DNA of 57,251 nucleotides, taken from positions 1-57,251 of the forward strand of contig JARKQF010000141.1 of NCBI GenBank assembly GCA_029973975.1, read 5' to 3'. The notes beneath the pieces were generated by a model that saw only the letters and a list, made by a program, of their open reading frames with translations, did no database searches and had not been told where the DNA came from. Of this stretch, positions 25,397-34,016 are shown piece by piece. This stretch comes from Paludibacter sp. GTDB taxonomy: Bacteria; Bacteroidota; Bacteroidia; Bacteroidales; Paludibacteraceae. The translations under genes and the position numbers were made by a program. The first letter of the stretch is position 1. Each line of letters begins with the position of its first letter.

Positions 25397-27457
25397 TTAA
25401 AATCTAAGTCCTACTGTTCCCCTATACGCTCTCCCCGGCATTGGAAACCACTTTACCACGGCATAGTTTTCATCCAACAGATTCAAGGCTTCCACTTGTA
25501 ACGACAAGACACAACGCTTCAATTTAACATCCCGCGAAGCGGAAATCCCGTGATCGGCATAACCCGGCAAGCGGTTTTCAGTATAATTCTGATAACCGGC
25601 ATAACGGGCGCCCGACCACAACAAAGAGTACGACACATTCACCCAGGGAGTCTCAACACCTAACCTGCCGGAACCCGAAACACGCGGCGTATATGGAATT
25701 TGATGTCTGTAAGTATTACTTCCCGGCATCGTCACATCCAGCGCCCGTTGATAAGTATATGTTCCACCGAGCAAAACAGCCATTTTATCATTTACCGACA
25801 GATTCGTTTCAACCGTCAAATCGAGTCCGTCAACCTGAACTTTTCCCAGATTCACCATACTCCAGATAAAGATATTTTTCGTCGGCAAAGCTACAATTTT
25901 ATCTTTTACGTAGTTGCGATAGGCATCTACAGTCACAGAAAACAATGGCATCCAATCAGCCAGACTCAACGCGTAAGTGAGCCCCGCGTTCAGTTGATCA
26001 GTGGTTTCCGGTTGTAAGCCCACATTACCCGTGCGGGCATAATACAAATCATTGAAACTCGGCAAACGGAAAATGTTCTTATAGAAAAAACGGATCCGGA
26101 TATCCTGATCTGCAAAAGGCTTATAAGCCACACTCAGGTATGGCGACAGTCGACGGTAACTACCGGGAGCCTCTCCCACCTGCACCTTATCATTGACAAT
26201 CGTTGACAACAGACTCGCGGTTGTCAGCAACTCTCTGGTTACAAACTTAGAGGCAAGAACCGACATCAGGCTGTAACGCACAGGCCTGGCAAAAGTATCG
26301 CTCAGTTCCGGCGTTTCAAATTCAGCCAGCATATTATTAACAAAACCATCTGCAGCAAAAGAAAAAGATAAATTTTGGGAAGCACGGTAAATCATGGCAG
26401 CGGAACCATAATACTCATCCTGTCGGAAAATACTTTCCATCCGTCCCATATCATTCAAATAGGTCGTGTCGGAATAATGCATAAAACCATGGTGATATTT
26501 TGCATTCAATTGCATCGCAATAACACTCGAAAAATCTTTTTCATAATGCCCTTGCACGAAAAACGTCTTATCCCATATCCGCTGAGATGAAAAATTATCG
26601 GTATTATACAAAATTGTTGCACCCGGCAATCCCCTTTCCGAAGTATAAAGATAAGCTTTCAGGTAAGCAGATTCTCTTTCTGACGGTTTAGCATATAATG
26701 CCACCTCAAGTCGCAAATTATTCACATCCGTGTTCTTTCTGATTTCTTTTGAAGTAAGCCCCGAACCAAGATAGCTGTAATTCAATAAATATGGATACCG
26801 ACCATGAGCTATCAGCCATTCGCCACTAAAATCAGCAGAAAACACCCGACTGATTTTGTGTTGCAAGCGAAAAACAGGGTTGAAAAGCCCGAACGAACCG
26901 CTTTTAAACCCCACCTTACCATGCCATGTTTTCTTATCTTCAAAACGCGGATTGACTGTACGGATTTGAAGTAAAGCAGCTGAAGCAAACATACGGGCAG
27001 GCTGAAAAACCAGATCACTCTGCCCGTTATTCAACGCTATCATATCCACATTATCGAGTGAAAACCGGCCAATATCAATTTGTCCGGTCTGACAATCAGT
27101 CAGCGTAATACCATCGTAACTAACTGCTGTGTGAGTCGCACCGAGGCTACGTACTGAAACTGTCTTCAATCCACCGATACCACCGTAATCACGCACCGAG
27201 ACTCCTGAAAAATATCTGATTGCGTCTGATACTTGCATGGCATTCAGTTTACTAAGCTGTTTGGCTGACAAAGTCTGGAAAGGAGCAGTAGTTCTGATTT
27301 CCGCTTTGCGGTACTGTTCTGTGACAGTAATCTCCTCAATCCGGTAGGTTTTGGTGGTATCCAGCTTCTCAACAGCATGTACATCAATAGGTTGTAGCCA
27401 GCAAAACAGGTAGCAGCAAAAACCGGTCAGCAACATTTTAACCCGGAAATCAGACAT
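25397..27457 (-). CDS. btuB: TonB-dependent cobalamin receptor BtuB, locus 2
   Basis: A 686-residue TonB-dependent receptor with a signal peptide ending near residue 28 (DVHA). The plug has AIRYFSGVSVRDYGGIGGLK and VRSLGATHTAVSYDGITLT, paralogous to the locus 1 receptor. The barrel ends in WFPMPGRAYRGTVGLRF. It is the first gene after a cobalamin riboswitch (27581-27796) and is followed at 4 bp by a BtuG-like gene, which makes the cobalamin assignment strong. Unlike locus 1 this locus has no BtuF and no T9SS proteins. The two BtuBs are diverged in the barrel, so they may prefer different corrinoids. Confidence 0.88.
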   Translation of the reverse strand: MSDFRVKMLLTGFCCYLFCWLQPIDVHAVEKLDTTKTYRIEEITVTEQYRKAEIRTTAPFQTLSAKQLSKLNAMQVSDAIRYFSGVSVRDYGGIGGLKTVSVRSLGATHTAVSYDGITLTDCQTGQIDIGRFSLDNVDMIALNNGQSDLVFQPARMFASAALLQIRTVNPRFEDKKTWHGKVGFKSGSFGLFNPVFRLQHKISRVFSADFSGEWLIAHGRYPYLLNYSYLGSGLTSKEIRKNTDVNNLRLEVALYAKPSERESAYLKAYLYTSERGLPGATILYNTDNFSSQRIWDKTFFVQGHYEKDFSSVIAMQLNAKYHHGFMHYSDTTYLNDMGRMESIFRQDEYYGSAAMIYRASQNLSFSFAADGFVNNMLAEFETPELSDTFARPVRYSLMSVLASKFVTRELLTTASLLSTIVNDKVQVGEAPGSYRRLSPYLSVAYKPFADQDIRIRFFYKNIFRLPSFNDLYYARTGNVGLQPETTDQLNAGLTYALSLADWMPLFSVTVDAYRNYVKDKIVALPTKNIFIWSMVNLGKVQVDGLDLTVETNLSVNDKMAVLLGGTYTYQRALDVTMPGSNTYRHQIPYTPRVSGSGRLGVETPWVNVSYSLLWSGARYAGYQNYTENRLPGYADHGISASRDVKLKRCVLSLQVEALNLLDENYAVVKWFPMPGRAYRGTVGLRF

Positions 27458-27580
27458 AAAAATTACAATCTATTTGTTTAATCCATAACCAAATAGCTTG
27501 CAAGAAAAGAAAAATCAACAAAGCAACGTGAAATGCAATATTGGTTTTGGCTCTATCCTCGAAAGCTCTAAAACATAATT

Positions 27581-27796
27581 TGCACAGGCAGGTCTTCTGA
27601 CTTACTCCATCTTTGAACTCCTTCCCATTCCTTTTCCGGAACAGTGGACTGAGTATTGTTCAAGATTTACCCTGTTTCTTTAGCCTCCTCTCATGGAGTA
27701 TTTTAGGGTACAGAGCTTACAGCAGCGGGACTGTTCAGGACTTTCACCTGATTCCCTATTACTCGTATCAGTTACACAACCTCAACGAACCAATGC
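27581..27796 (-). ncRNA. Cobalamin riboswitch, locus 2
   Basis: On the minus strand the element begins GCATTGGTTCG at 27796, has AGGGAATCAGGTGAAAGTCC, GCTGCTGTAAGCTC, CCACTGTTCCGG, and ends with the B12 box GTCAGAAGACCTGCC (complement 27588-27602). It is closely similar to the locus 1 riboswitch, including the P13-like hairpin GCTTTCGAGGATAGAGC at about 27550-27566. The leader is about 120 nt to btuB. Confidence 0.95.
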
Positions 27797-27801
27797 AGCG
27801 A

Positions 27802-27833
27802 CAAAAGTAGAAAGATTTTATCTTATTTCCAAA
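27802..27833 (-). promoter_or_regulatory. Promoter of the locus 2 cobalamin operon
   Basis: TACTTTTG (complement 27802-27809) and TTTG (complement 27830-27833) with a 20-bp spacer. The -33 element lies inside the last codons of the sigma factor gene. The predicted start falls at the riboswitch 5' end, so the locus has its own promoter and does not depend on the sigma-factor transcript. Confidence 0.65.
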
Positions 27834-28411
27834 TAAACATTGTTTTCGGTAGCCAACTTACGCATATTCAGCAAAGCATAACGCATGCGCCCCAAAGCGG
27901 TATTGATACTGACGTCCGTTTTTTCGGCTATTTCCTTGAAACTCAAATCTTCAAAGAAACGCATACGAACAACTTCCTGTTGAACAGGCGGGAGGTAATC
28001 CACCATCTTCACCACATCACGAAGCACCTGTTCGTTCGACAGGATATCTTCAATACTTAAATCGGCAAGATTGGCGTTGTTAATAATATCGTAATCGTAA
28101 CCATCAGCAGAAATGGTATTTTCGTTCTTCTCCTTTCTGAAGTGATCGATGATAAGATTATGTGCAATCCGGTTGATCCAACCCAGGAACTTACCACTCT
28201 CAAAGTAGCGCCCCTGCTGAATAGTCATAACGGCTTTTATGAACGTATCCTGAAATATGTCCTCGGTGAGTTCCTTATCACGAACAATCTGGTAGATGTA
28301 GTAATATACCTTTGATTTGTAACGCGTTAGTAAGACTTCAAATGCCGCATTGTTTCCTTCCTCATATAACTTAACCAGAATATCATCGGTTAACTGATTC
28401 AGTGTTTTCAT
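27818..28411 (-). CDS. ECF-type RNA polymerase sigma factor
   Basis: A 197-residue sigma-70 family factor with regions 2 and 4 only. Region 2 (about 20-90) includes FEVLLTRYKSKVYYYI, DIFQDTFIKA and GWINRIAHNLIIDHFR. Region 4 (about 125-185) includes YLPPVQQEVVRMRFFEDLSFKEIAE and a helix-turn-helix INTALGRMRYAL. No anti-sigma factor gene is adjacent, so the target and signal cannot be named. A TATATTTG box at 28494-28501 with CTTG 20 bp upstream could be its promoter, giving a 75-nt leader. The gene is separated from btuB locus 2 by the riboswitch. Confidence 0.88.
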   Translation of the reverse strand: MKTLNQLTDDILVKLYEEGNNAAFEVLLTRYKSKVYYYIYQIVRDKELTEDIFQDTFIKAVMTIQQGRYFESGKFLGWINRIAHNLIIDHFRKEKNENTISADGYDYDIINNANLADLSIEDILSNEQVLRDVVKMVDYLPPVQQEVVRMRFFEDLSFKEIAEKTDVSINTALGRMRYALLNMRKLATENNVYLEIR

Positions 28412-28493
28412 TACTGCTTAATTTTGGGATATAAGCGTAATTTTATGCTATAGGCAATTGAATTTTGAGTGTTTAAAAATATTGTTAGGGCTG

Positions 28494-28525
28494 CAAATAT
28501 ATGTATTAGTTTTCAAACCGCCAAG
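28494..28525 (-). promoter_or_regulatory. Candidate promoter of the sigma factor gene
   Basis: TATATTTG (complement 28494-28501) with CTTG (complement 28522-28525) at a 20-bp spacing. The -33 element is one base off TTTG. The rest of the 160-bp gap to rlmI shows nothing else. Confidence 0.4.
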
Positions 28526-28575
28526 AAATTTCCTTAAATTATGCTAAGAAACAGGTTTTTAAACAATAAGATCAT

Positions 28576-29751
28576 TCATTCCACATACAGCACCAATCCC
28601 TTCAAATACTCTCCTTCCGGATGATAGATGTTAACAGGATGGTCTGCGGGCTGCGTCAATTGATGCAATATCCGGACATTACGACCGATTTCAGCTGCAG
28701 CACTGAACACAGCCAACCGGAACTGTTCTTTGCTAATAACCTGCGAACAGGAAAAAGTAAATATTACACCACCTGGTTTTACCTGTTCAATACCTTTTGC
28801 ATTGAGTCGCTTATAACCTTTGAGAGCATTTCTGACAGCATCCCTGTGTTTGGCAAAAGCAGGCGGATCAAGGATAATTAAATCATATTGATTTTTATTC
28901 GCATTCAGGTAACGGAAAGCATCTTCGGCAAATGAAGCATGGCGGTTATCCTCTGGAAAATTTAATGCCACATTTTGGTCGGTCAGTTCAATAGCTTTTG
29001 CTGAACTATCCACAGAATGTACCAACTTTGCTCCTCCCCGCATCGCGTAAACAGAAAAACCTCCTGTGTAACAGAACATATTCAACACGTTTTTACCATT
29101 TGCATATTGTTCAAGCAATGCCCTGTTTTCTCGCTGATCAATAAAAAAACCGGTTTTCTGTCCCTTCAACCAATCAACCCGAAACTGAAGTCCGTGTTCC
29201 AAGGTAGTATGACCGGCATTATCCTCTCCAATCAAAAATCCATTTTCCGGCTCAAGCGCCGCTTTGAATGGCAGGGTAGTTTCCGATTTATAATATACGT
29301 TTTGCACACCCGGCACACATTTCACAATGGCTTCAGCCAATGTTTTCCTGACATGGTGCATTCCCACCGAATGAGCCTGCATCACCGCAGTATTGCCATA
29401 TACATCCACAATCAATCCCGGCAGGTTGTCACCCTCCCCGTGTATCAACCGGAAAGTATTATTATCAACATGAATCAGACCGGCAGTCACGCGCAACTGA
29501 TAGGCAGTATTTACCTTTTCAAGCCAGAACTGATCAGCAATAACAATATCAGCAAAAGATAAAACCCGCACAGCTATGCTGCCAATCTGATAGTGACCGA
29601 CTGCCAGAAAACTTTTGTCAGCTGCATATACCGCAACCAAGTCTCCCTCTTCAGGTTTACCTTCAATGGACTGAATAGCCCCGGAAAACACCCAAGGGTG
29701 AAACCGGCGAAGGCTTTCCTCCTTTTTGGGTTTTAAATGTATTTTGATCAT
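28576..29751 (-). CDS. rlmI: RlmI-like 23S rRNA cytosine-C5 methyltransferase
   Basis: A 391-residue SAM-dependent methyltransferase of the RlmI/YccW group. An N-terminal PUA domain (1-75) starts with KEESLRRFHPWVFSGAI. The Rossmann domain contains FIDQRENRALL, VLNMFCYTGGFSVYA (SAM binding), LIILDPPAFAKHRD (motif IV) and FTFSCSQVISKEQF with the catalytic cysteine. In E. coli the enzyme makes m5C1962 in 23S rRNA; the same site is inferred. The gene stands alone, about 55 bp after the exonuclease gene on the same strand. Confidence 0.85.
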   Translation of the reverse strand: MIKIHLKPKKEESLRRFHPWVFSGAIQSIEGKPEEGDLVAVYAADKSFLAVGHYQIGSIAVRVLSFADIVIADQFWLEKVNTAYQLRVTAGLIHVDNNTFRLIHGEGDNLPGLIVDVYGNTAVMQAHSVGMHHVRKTLAEAIVKCVPGVQNVYYKSETTLPFKAALEPENGFLIGEDNAGHTTLEHGLQFRVDWLKGQKTGFFIDQRENRALLEQYANGKNVLNMFCYTGGFSVYAMRGGAKLVHSVDSSAKAIELTDQNVALNFPEDNRHASFAEDAFRYLNANKNQYDLIILDPPAFAKHRDAVRNALKGYKRLNAKGIEQVKPGGVIFTFSCSQVISKEQFRLAVFSAAAEIGRNVRILHQLTQPADHPVNIYHPEGEYLKGLVLYVE

Positions 29752-29807
29752 ATTAATTTATTTTGTCGCCAATCTCCTGTCAGATGTTCGCTTTCTGCTA
29801 TTCACTA

Positions 29808-30431
29808 TTACTGATTCGCATTATTAGCTAATAGCTCAATCTCCGCTTTCGTAAGTTTTTTCTCTTTCATCAATTGCTTGTAAATCAAAAGAGCAGCCCA
29901 GGCATCTGTTGCAGCATAACGTTGCTGTTGTTCAGTCAATTCCGGGCTCTCCCAATTGGTCAGGCGCTGACTTTTCGAGATTTTTTGATTAAATACAATA
30001 GCAAATATTTTCTGAAGTCCCAGTTCCAAAATACCATAATTTTTTACAATCGACTGCAAATCAACAATATTCTCAGGCTTAAACCGATGAAGTTTATTCA
30101 GTCCATTGAAATCATCTTTCAGGGCCAAACCAATCTTTTTAACCGACTTATCCGAAAGGAAATCACCGAGCTCTTTTGGAAAAGTAATCTTATTCAGCCT
30201 GAATAAAAAACAAATATCTTCTGTGGAAATCTGTAACAACGAGACCTTATGCAGCAACCCTTTCTTAAATGAAGGCTTGGTTTCGGTATCTATTCCGACC
30301 ACGTTGTGCCGACGGAGCATCTGAATAGCTTCAGAAACCTTATCATCATGATCGATCACCTTTACCTCACCCCCGAAAATCACGATGGGCAATTCATTTA
30401 CTTCTTCCTTACTTATTTTCGGTTTAATCAT
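29808..30431 (-). CDS. 3'-5' exonuclease domain protein (DEDDy, RNase D-like)
   Basis: A 207-residue single-domain DEDDy exonuclease. The four acidic residues can be assigned: VGIDTET (D and E of motif I), LALKDDFNGL (motif II region) and YAATDAWAALLIY (motif III with Tyr and Asp). It lacks HRDC domains and a polymerase domain, so it is a stand-alone RNase D/WRN-type nuclease; whether it acts on RNA or DNA is not visible. It follows the DUF5063 gene by 12 bp and the two are probably one operon, a neighbourhood common in Bacteroidota. Confidence 0.85.
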   Translation of the reverse strand: MIKPKISKEEVNELPIVIFGGEVKVIDHDDKVSEAIQMLRRHNVVGIDTETKPSFKKGLLHKVSLLQISTEDICFLFRLNKITFPKELGDFLSDKSVKKIGLALKDDFNGLNKLHRFKPENIVDLQSIVKNYGILELGLQKIFAIVFNQKISKSQRLTNWESPELTEQQQRYAATDAWAALLIYKQLMKEKKLTKAEIELLANNANQ

Positions 30432-30443
30432 TTAAATACATTA

Positions 30444-31055
30444 TTAATCATCATCACGCAAAAAATCGACGAAACTATTGCGATCAATTTTTCCGGCAGC
30501 CACATCCGTTTCATCCTCATTTTCATCAAACTGGCCGCTATATTTAATGCTATGCAAAGCTTTCAGGGCATTTAGCGCTTTTTGCCCCCAATGTTCACCA
30601 AAAGCTTCGAGACAAGTAACCAGAGCATCATTCATTACATCAGTGTCCGCTAACTGATAATTTGCTGCAAAATCTTTTAACTCCTGATAGACATCCGCCA
30701 GATTCTCCGACACAAAAGCAGCAACAGGCGTATCACTCATGGCCATATCCGGATGAAAAGTATCCAAATAGGAGTCCTGCTCTCCGAGTAATGCTTCTAC
30801 TTGTCCTTTGATGTCATTATAATCCTCTTCGGTGACAAACCTTTCAGTTTCATCATCGTAAACTCGGGAAGGTATTTCAAGCATGGATGTTTTCAGATAC
30901 AACAATGCCAGTATCTTTACACTCTTATCGACAAATTCTCCACGAGATAAATCAACTGCATGCTCCAGAAACAAACAAGTCTCAGCAGTCACTGTCACAA
31001 ATTCAATTACCGGAGGCGTGTATACGATATGGTCGGGAAGATTTTCTATTTCCAT
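30444..31055 (-). CDS. DUF5063 family protein
   Basis: A 203-residue acidic, mostly helical protein with no signal peptide, resembling the DUF5063 family. I chose the ATG at 31055 (MEIENLPDHIVY): the frame is open to 31124, but a TACTTTTG promoter box at 31075-31082 places transcription start near 31068. Recognisable stretches are PPVIEFVTVTAETC, LLYLKTSMLEIPS and WGQKALNALKALHSI. The function is unknown. It is the first gene of a pair with the 3'-5' exonuclease, so a role in nucleic-acid metabolism is possible but not shown. Confidence 0.7.
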   Translation of the reverse strand: MEIENLPDHIVYTPPVIEFVTVTAETCLFLEHAVDLSRGEFVDKSVKILALLYLKTSMLEIPSRVYDDETERFVTEEDYNDIKGQVEALLGEQDSYLDTFHPDMAMSDTPVAAFVSENLADVYQELKDFAANYQLADTDVMNDALVTCLEAFGEHWGQKALNALKALHSIKYSGQFDENEDETDVAAGKIDRNSFVDFLRDDD

Positions 31056-31074
31056 GGTTCTCAAATTAAACATG

Positions 31075-31082
31075 CAAAAGTA
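31075..31082 (-). promoter_or_regulatory. Promoter -7 box of the DUF5063-exonuclease operon
   Basis: TACTTTTG on the minus strand matches TAnnTTTG. The expected start near 31068 leaves a 12-nt leader and decides the ATG at 31055 as start codon. No clear TTTG is seen at the -33 distance. Confidence 0.5.
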
Positions 31083-31185
31083 AAAAAAATATCGGGGTGC
31101 TGAAAATAAACATACAACCAGCAAACATTTTTACCTTTTACTTTGTTTATTAGTTAGAAAGTTTCACCTCTAAATCCGAAGTATT

Positions 31186-31416
31186 ATGGAAGAAAAAATT
31201 GTAAAACTCAAGAATTACGAACGAATGGAAGAGGCGATGCTTGATCAGTCGGTGCTATCCGAAAATAAGATATCCAGTTCCATTCCCAATTCGACGAGTG
31301 CTGATATTCTGCCCATGCTACACGAGCTCAACGAAGGCATTGCACTGATGGTTTTTGAAAAAGATTTTGAAAAAGCCTGGGAAATTCTGAAAGAATACCA
31401 TCAATATGATGAGTGA
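31186..31416 (+). CDS. Small hypothetical protein
   Basis: A 76-residue soluble protein, largely helical, with an acidic C-terminus (EKDFEKAWEILKEYHQYDE). I do not recognise a family. The spacing in front of the ATG (about 130 bp to the divergent DUF5063 start) and the amphipathic helix at residues 42-76 argue for a real gene. It converges with folK, 17 bp away. No cysteines, no signal peptide. Confidence 0.5.
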   Translation: MEEKIVKLKNYERMEEAMLDQSVLSENKISSSIPNSTSADILPMLHELNEGIALMVFEKDFEKAWEILKEYHQYDE

Positions 31417-31433
31417 TCTTTAAAAAGTCTAAA

Positions 31434-31838
31434 TCAGCCCAGGATTTCGTTTAAGGGTTTCATAACAAAGTCCCGTTCTTTCATGTGAGGGTGCGGGACT
31501 TTCAATTCCGGCAGGTCTATTACCAAATCTCCGTACATTAAAATATCAATATCAATAATTCGATCAGTATAAACACCACCGGCTGATTTTTGTTCCCTAC
31601 CCAGTTCTTTCTCTATCTTCTGGAGCTGGCGTAGTAGTTCAAACGGCTGTAAAGCTGTTTCAACACAGATCACCACATTGACAAAATCATGTTCCGACTC
31701 AAAGCCCCACGGAGCAGACACACAATAATCAGACCTGCGCAAAACATCGCCCACAACCACTGCAATTTTACGAATTGCAGTGTCGATATTGACTTTCTTA
31801 TCACCGAGGTTACTACCTAATCCCAAATATGTTTTCAT
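31434..31838 (-). CDS. folK: 2-amino-4-hydroxy-6-hydroxymethyldihydropteridine diphosphokinase FolK
   Basis: A 134-residue HPPK from the ATG at 31838 (MKTYLGLGSNLGDKK); the frame is open to a TTG at 31856, but the ATG gives the usual N-terminus. It pyrophosphorylates hydroxymethyldihydropterin with ATP in folate synthesis. Family motifs are GLGSNLGDK, APWGFESEHDFVN, LQKIEKELGRE and the signature YTDRIIDIDILMYGD near residue 90. It follows the ABC-F gene by 14 bp on the same strand and is probably co-transcribed with it. No other folate gene is nearby. Confidence 0.9.
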   Translation of the reverse strand: MKTYLGLGSNLGDKKVNIDTAIRKIAVVVGDVLRRSDYCVSAPWGFESEHDFVNVVICVETALQPFELLRQLQKIEKELGREQKSAGGVYTDRIIDIDILMYGDLVIDLPELKVPHPHMKERDFVMKPLNEILG

Positions 31839-31852
31839 GACTCTCGGAGGTC

Positions 31853-33754
31853 TCAAATTTCACTTAATTCCAGCCAGCGCATCGTTTTCTCATCAATCAA
31901 TTCTAACAAAACAGAAAACCGCTCAGATGCCGATACTATCTCGTCGTTAGCCAACAAACCCGACGACATTACGTCTTCTATTTTTGCCTTTTCCTTTTCC
32001 AACTCAGAAATCTCACGCTCCAACGTTTCAAATTCCTGCTTCTCTTTAAAACTTAATTTACGTTTTGCGGACACGTTATTTTTATTTTCTTTGGCATCAT
32101 TCTGTCCTACGCTTTCCGTTTTACGTTTTACGTTCTCCACACTCCTTCCATCGCTTTCCGTTTTACGCTCTCCATTTTCATTCTCCCATTCACGGAAATC
32201 AGTATAATTACCCGGAAAATCTTGAATCTCCGCACTTCCTTTGAAAACCAATAAATGATCAACAACTTTATCCATAAAATAACGGTCGTGACTCACTACA
32301 ATCACACAACCTTTGAACGACTGCAAATATTCCTCCAGAATGTTAAGCGTGACAATATCGAGATCGTTTGTCGGTTCATCCAGTACCAGAAAGTTGGGAT
32401 TCCGCATCAGAACAGTGCACAAATGCAACCGCCTCTTTTCTCCTCCACTCAGTTTATACACATAATTATATTGTGTTTCCGGCGCAAACAGAAAATGTTG
32501 TAAAAACTGTGATGCAGACATCTTTCTCCCATTCCCCAGATTCACTTCTTCTGCAATATCACGCACCACATCAATGACCTTCATCTGCTCATCAAATGCC
32601 AGTCCATCCTGACTGTAATACCCGAAAACCACGGTTTCACCAACATCAAACGAACCACTATCCGGCTTGACTTCACCCAACAACATTTTCAGAAAGGTTG
32701 TTTTCCCGGTACCATTTTTACCGATAATGCCCATTTTCTCATACCGGGCAAAATTATAATAAAACTGATCCAGAATTTTAAAATCTCCGTAAGCTTTCGA
32801 AACATACTTTGCCTCGAATATTTTGGAACCCAGATAAGAAGCCTTCACATCCAACTGTACTTTATCCTGATTCAGCTTTTGTTTCGCCCTGTCTTCAATG
32901 TCATAAAAACGGTCGATGCGCGATTTTGCTTTGGTCGCCCGCGCCTGCGGCTGACGGCGCATCCAGTCCAACTCCTTTCGATAGAGATTATTTGCTCTTT
33001 CTGTCTCTGCATTAAAAGCTTCGATTCGTTCCTGTCTCTTTTCTAAATAATAACTGTAATTCCCATTATATTGAAACAGTTGTTGTTGGTCGAGTTCGAG
33101 AATATCCGTACACACCCGGTCTAAAAAATAGCGATCGTGTGTCACCATCAGCAATGCCATAGATGAGCGTTTCAAAAAATCCTCCAACCATTCCACCATT
33201 TCCAGATCAAGGTGATTTGTAGGTTCATCTAATATCAGCAAATCAGGTTCACCAATCAAGACGTTTGCTAACGCTACTCTTTTTAACTGTCCTCCCGACA
33301 ACTCCCCGATTTTCTGTTCGAAATTGGTTATTTTCAACTTGCCCAAAACCTGTTTAATTCGTGCTTCATAATCCCAGGCGTTATATAAATCCATGCGATT
33401 CATAATTTCAGGCAACAAGTCGTGATTATCTGAAAGCATGCAATGTTCATACTCAGCAATCGTTCTGACCACCTCGTTATCCGATTGCAAACAAGCATCA
33501 ATTACCGAAAGCTCTTTAGGAAAATCAGGAGCCTGCTCCAGATAACTCACACGCAAATCCCGGCGGAAAGAAATCGTACCAGAGTCATAATCTTCCTTTC
33601 CGGCAATGATATTCAACAACGTTGTTTTTCCTGTCCCGTTTTTCGCAATTAACGCGACACGCTGTTTTTCCGATATTCCGAAAGAAATATCCTGAAACAA
33701 CAACAAATCGCCAAATGACTTGGTAAGGTGCTCTATCTGAAGGTAACTGACCAT
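31853..33754 (-). CDS. ABC-F family ATPase (Uup-like)
   Basis: A 633-residue protein with two ABC ATPase domains and no membrane segments. Domain 1 (1-250): Walker A AKNGTGKTTLLN, signature LSGGQLKRVALA, Walker B LLILDEPTNHLD. Domain 2 (about 310-520): GKNGTGKTTFLK, LSGGEKRRLHL, FLVLDEPTNDLD. A linker with RRQPQARATKAKSR lies between. The C-terminus (about 570-633) is a coiled coil, as in Uup, joined through a 45-residue polar linker made of an imperfect 14-residue duplication (RKTES twice). ABC-F proteins act on the ribosome; which factor this is cannot be told, and a role in antibiotic protection is not implied. Confidence 0.88.
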   Translation of the reverse strand: MVSYLQIEHLTKSFGDLLLFQDISFGISEKQRVALIAKNGTGKTTLLNIIAGKEDYDSGTISFRRDLRVSYLEQAPDFPKELSVIDACLQSDNEVVRTIAEYEHCMLSDNHDLLPEIMNRMDLYNAWDYEARIKQVLGKLKITNFEQKIGELSGGQLKRVALANVLIGEPDLLILDEPTNHLDLEMVEWLEDFLKRSSMALLMVTHDRYFLDRVCTDILELDQQQLFQYNGNYSYYLEKRQERIEAFNAETERANNLYRKELDWMRRQPQARATKAKSRIDRFYDIEDRAKQKLNQDKVQLDVKASYLGSKIFEAKYVSKAYGDFKILDQFYYNFARYEKMGIIGKNGTGKTTFLKMLLGEVKPDSGSFDVGETVVFGYYSQDGLAFDEQMKVIDVVRDIAEEVNLGNGRKMSASQFLQHFLFAPETQYNYVYKLSGGEKRRLHLCTVLMRNPNFLVLDEPTNDLDIVTLNILEEYLQSFKGCVIVVSHDRYFMDKVVDHLLVFKGSAEIQDFPGNYTDFREWENENGERKTESDGRSVENVKRKTESVGQNDAKENKNNVSAKRKLSFKEKQEFETLEREISELEKEKAKIEDVMSSGLLANDEIVSASERFSVLLELIDEKTMRWLELSEI

Positions 33755-33919
33755 AAGTTATTAGTTAGTGGATAGTATATTCACTATTCAACAATTATAA
33801 TTGAAATTTGAATTGCAAAGATACGCTTTTTGTAGCAGTCCCGGAATTTGGAATGATTACAAATTAACAAAACAGACTAAAAAACTCCGGTCTCACTTTT
33901 TCGAAACAAACAAAAAAGC

Positions 33920-33927
33920 TATCTTTG
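33920..33927 (+). promoter_or_regulatory. Promoter -7 box of the rubrerythrin gene
   Basis: TATCTTTG fits TAnnTTTG. The -33 region (CTTT around 33897-33900) is poor, which may point to an activator. The leader to the ATG at 34017 is about 80 nt, AT-rich, without a recognised motif. The rest of the 260-bp gap contains nothing else. Confidence 0.5.
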
Positions 33928-34016
33928 CAAGGATGTGAATCAAAATCATCAAACAAATTGATAGATTGGCAAATTATAAAAAATGAAATAAATATTCATC
34001 TTTAAAATCAAAAAAA

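Noticed and set aside
29017-29562. 181-codon open frame opposite rlmI
   Set aside because: Shadow of the methyltransferase gene; composition is typical of a complement strand and no start signal is present.
31853-33754. ABC-F protein as an antibiotic-resistance determinant
   Set aside because: It has the coiled-coil C-terminus of housekeeping Uup-like proteins and nothing in the context suggests resistance.
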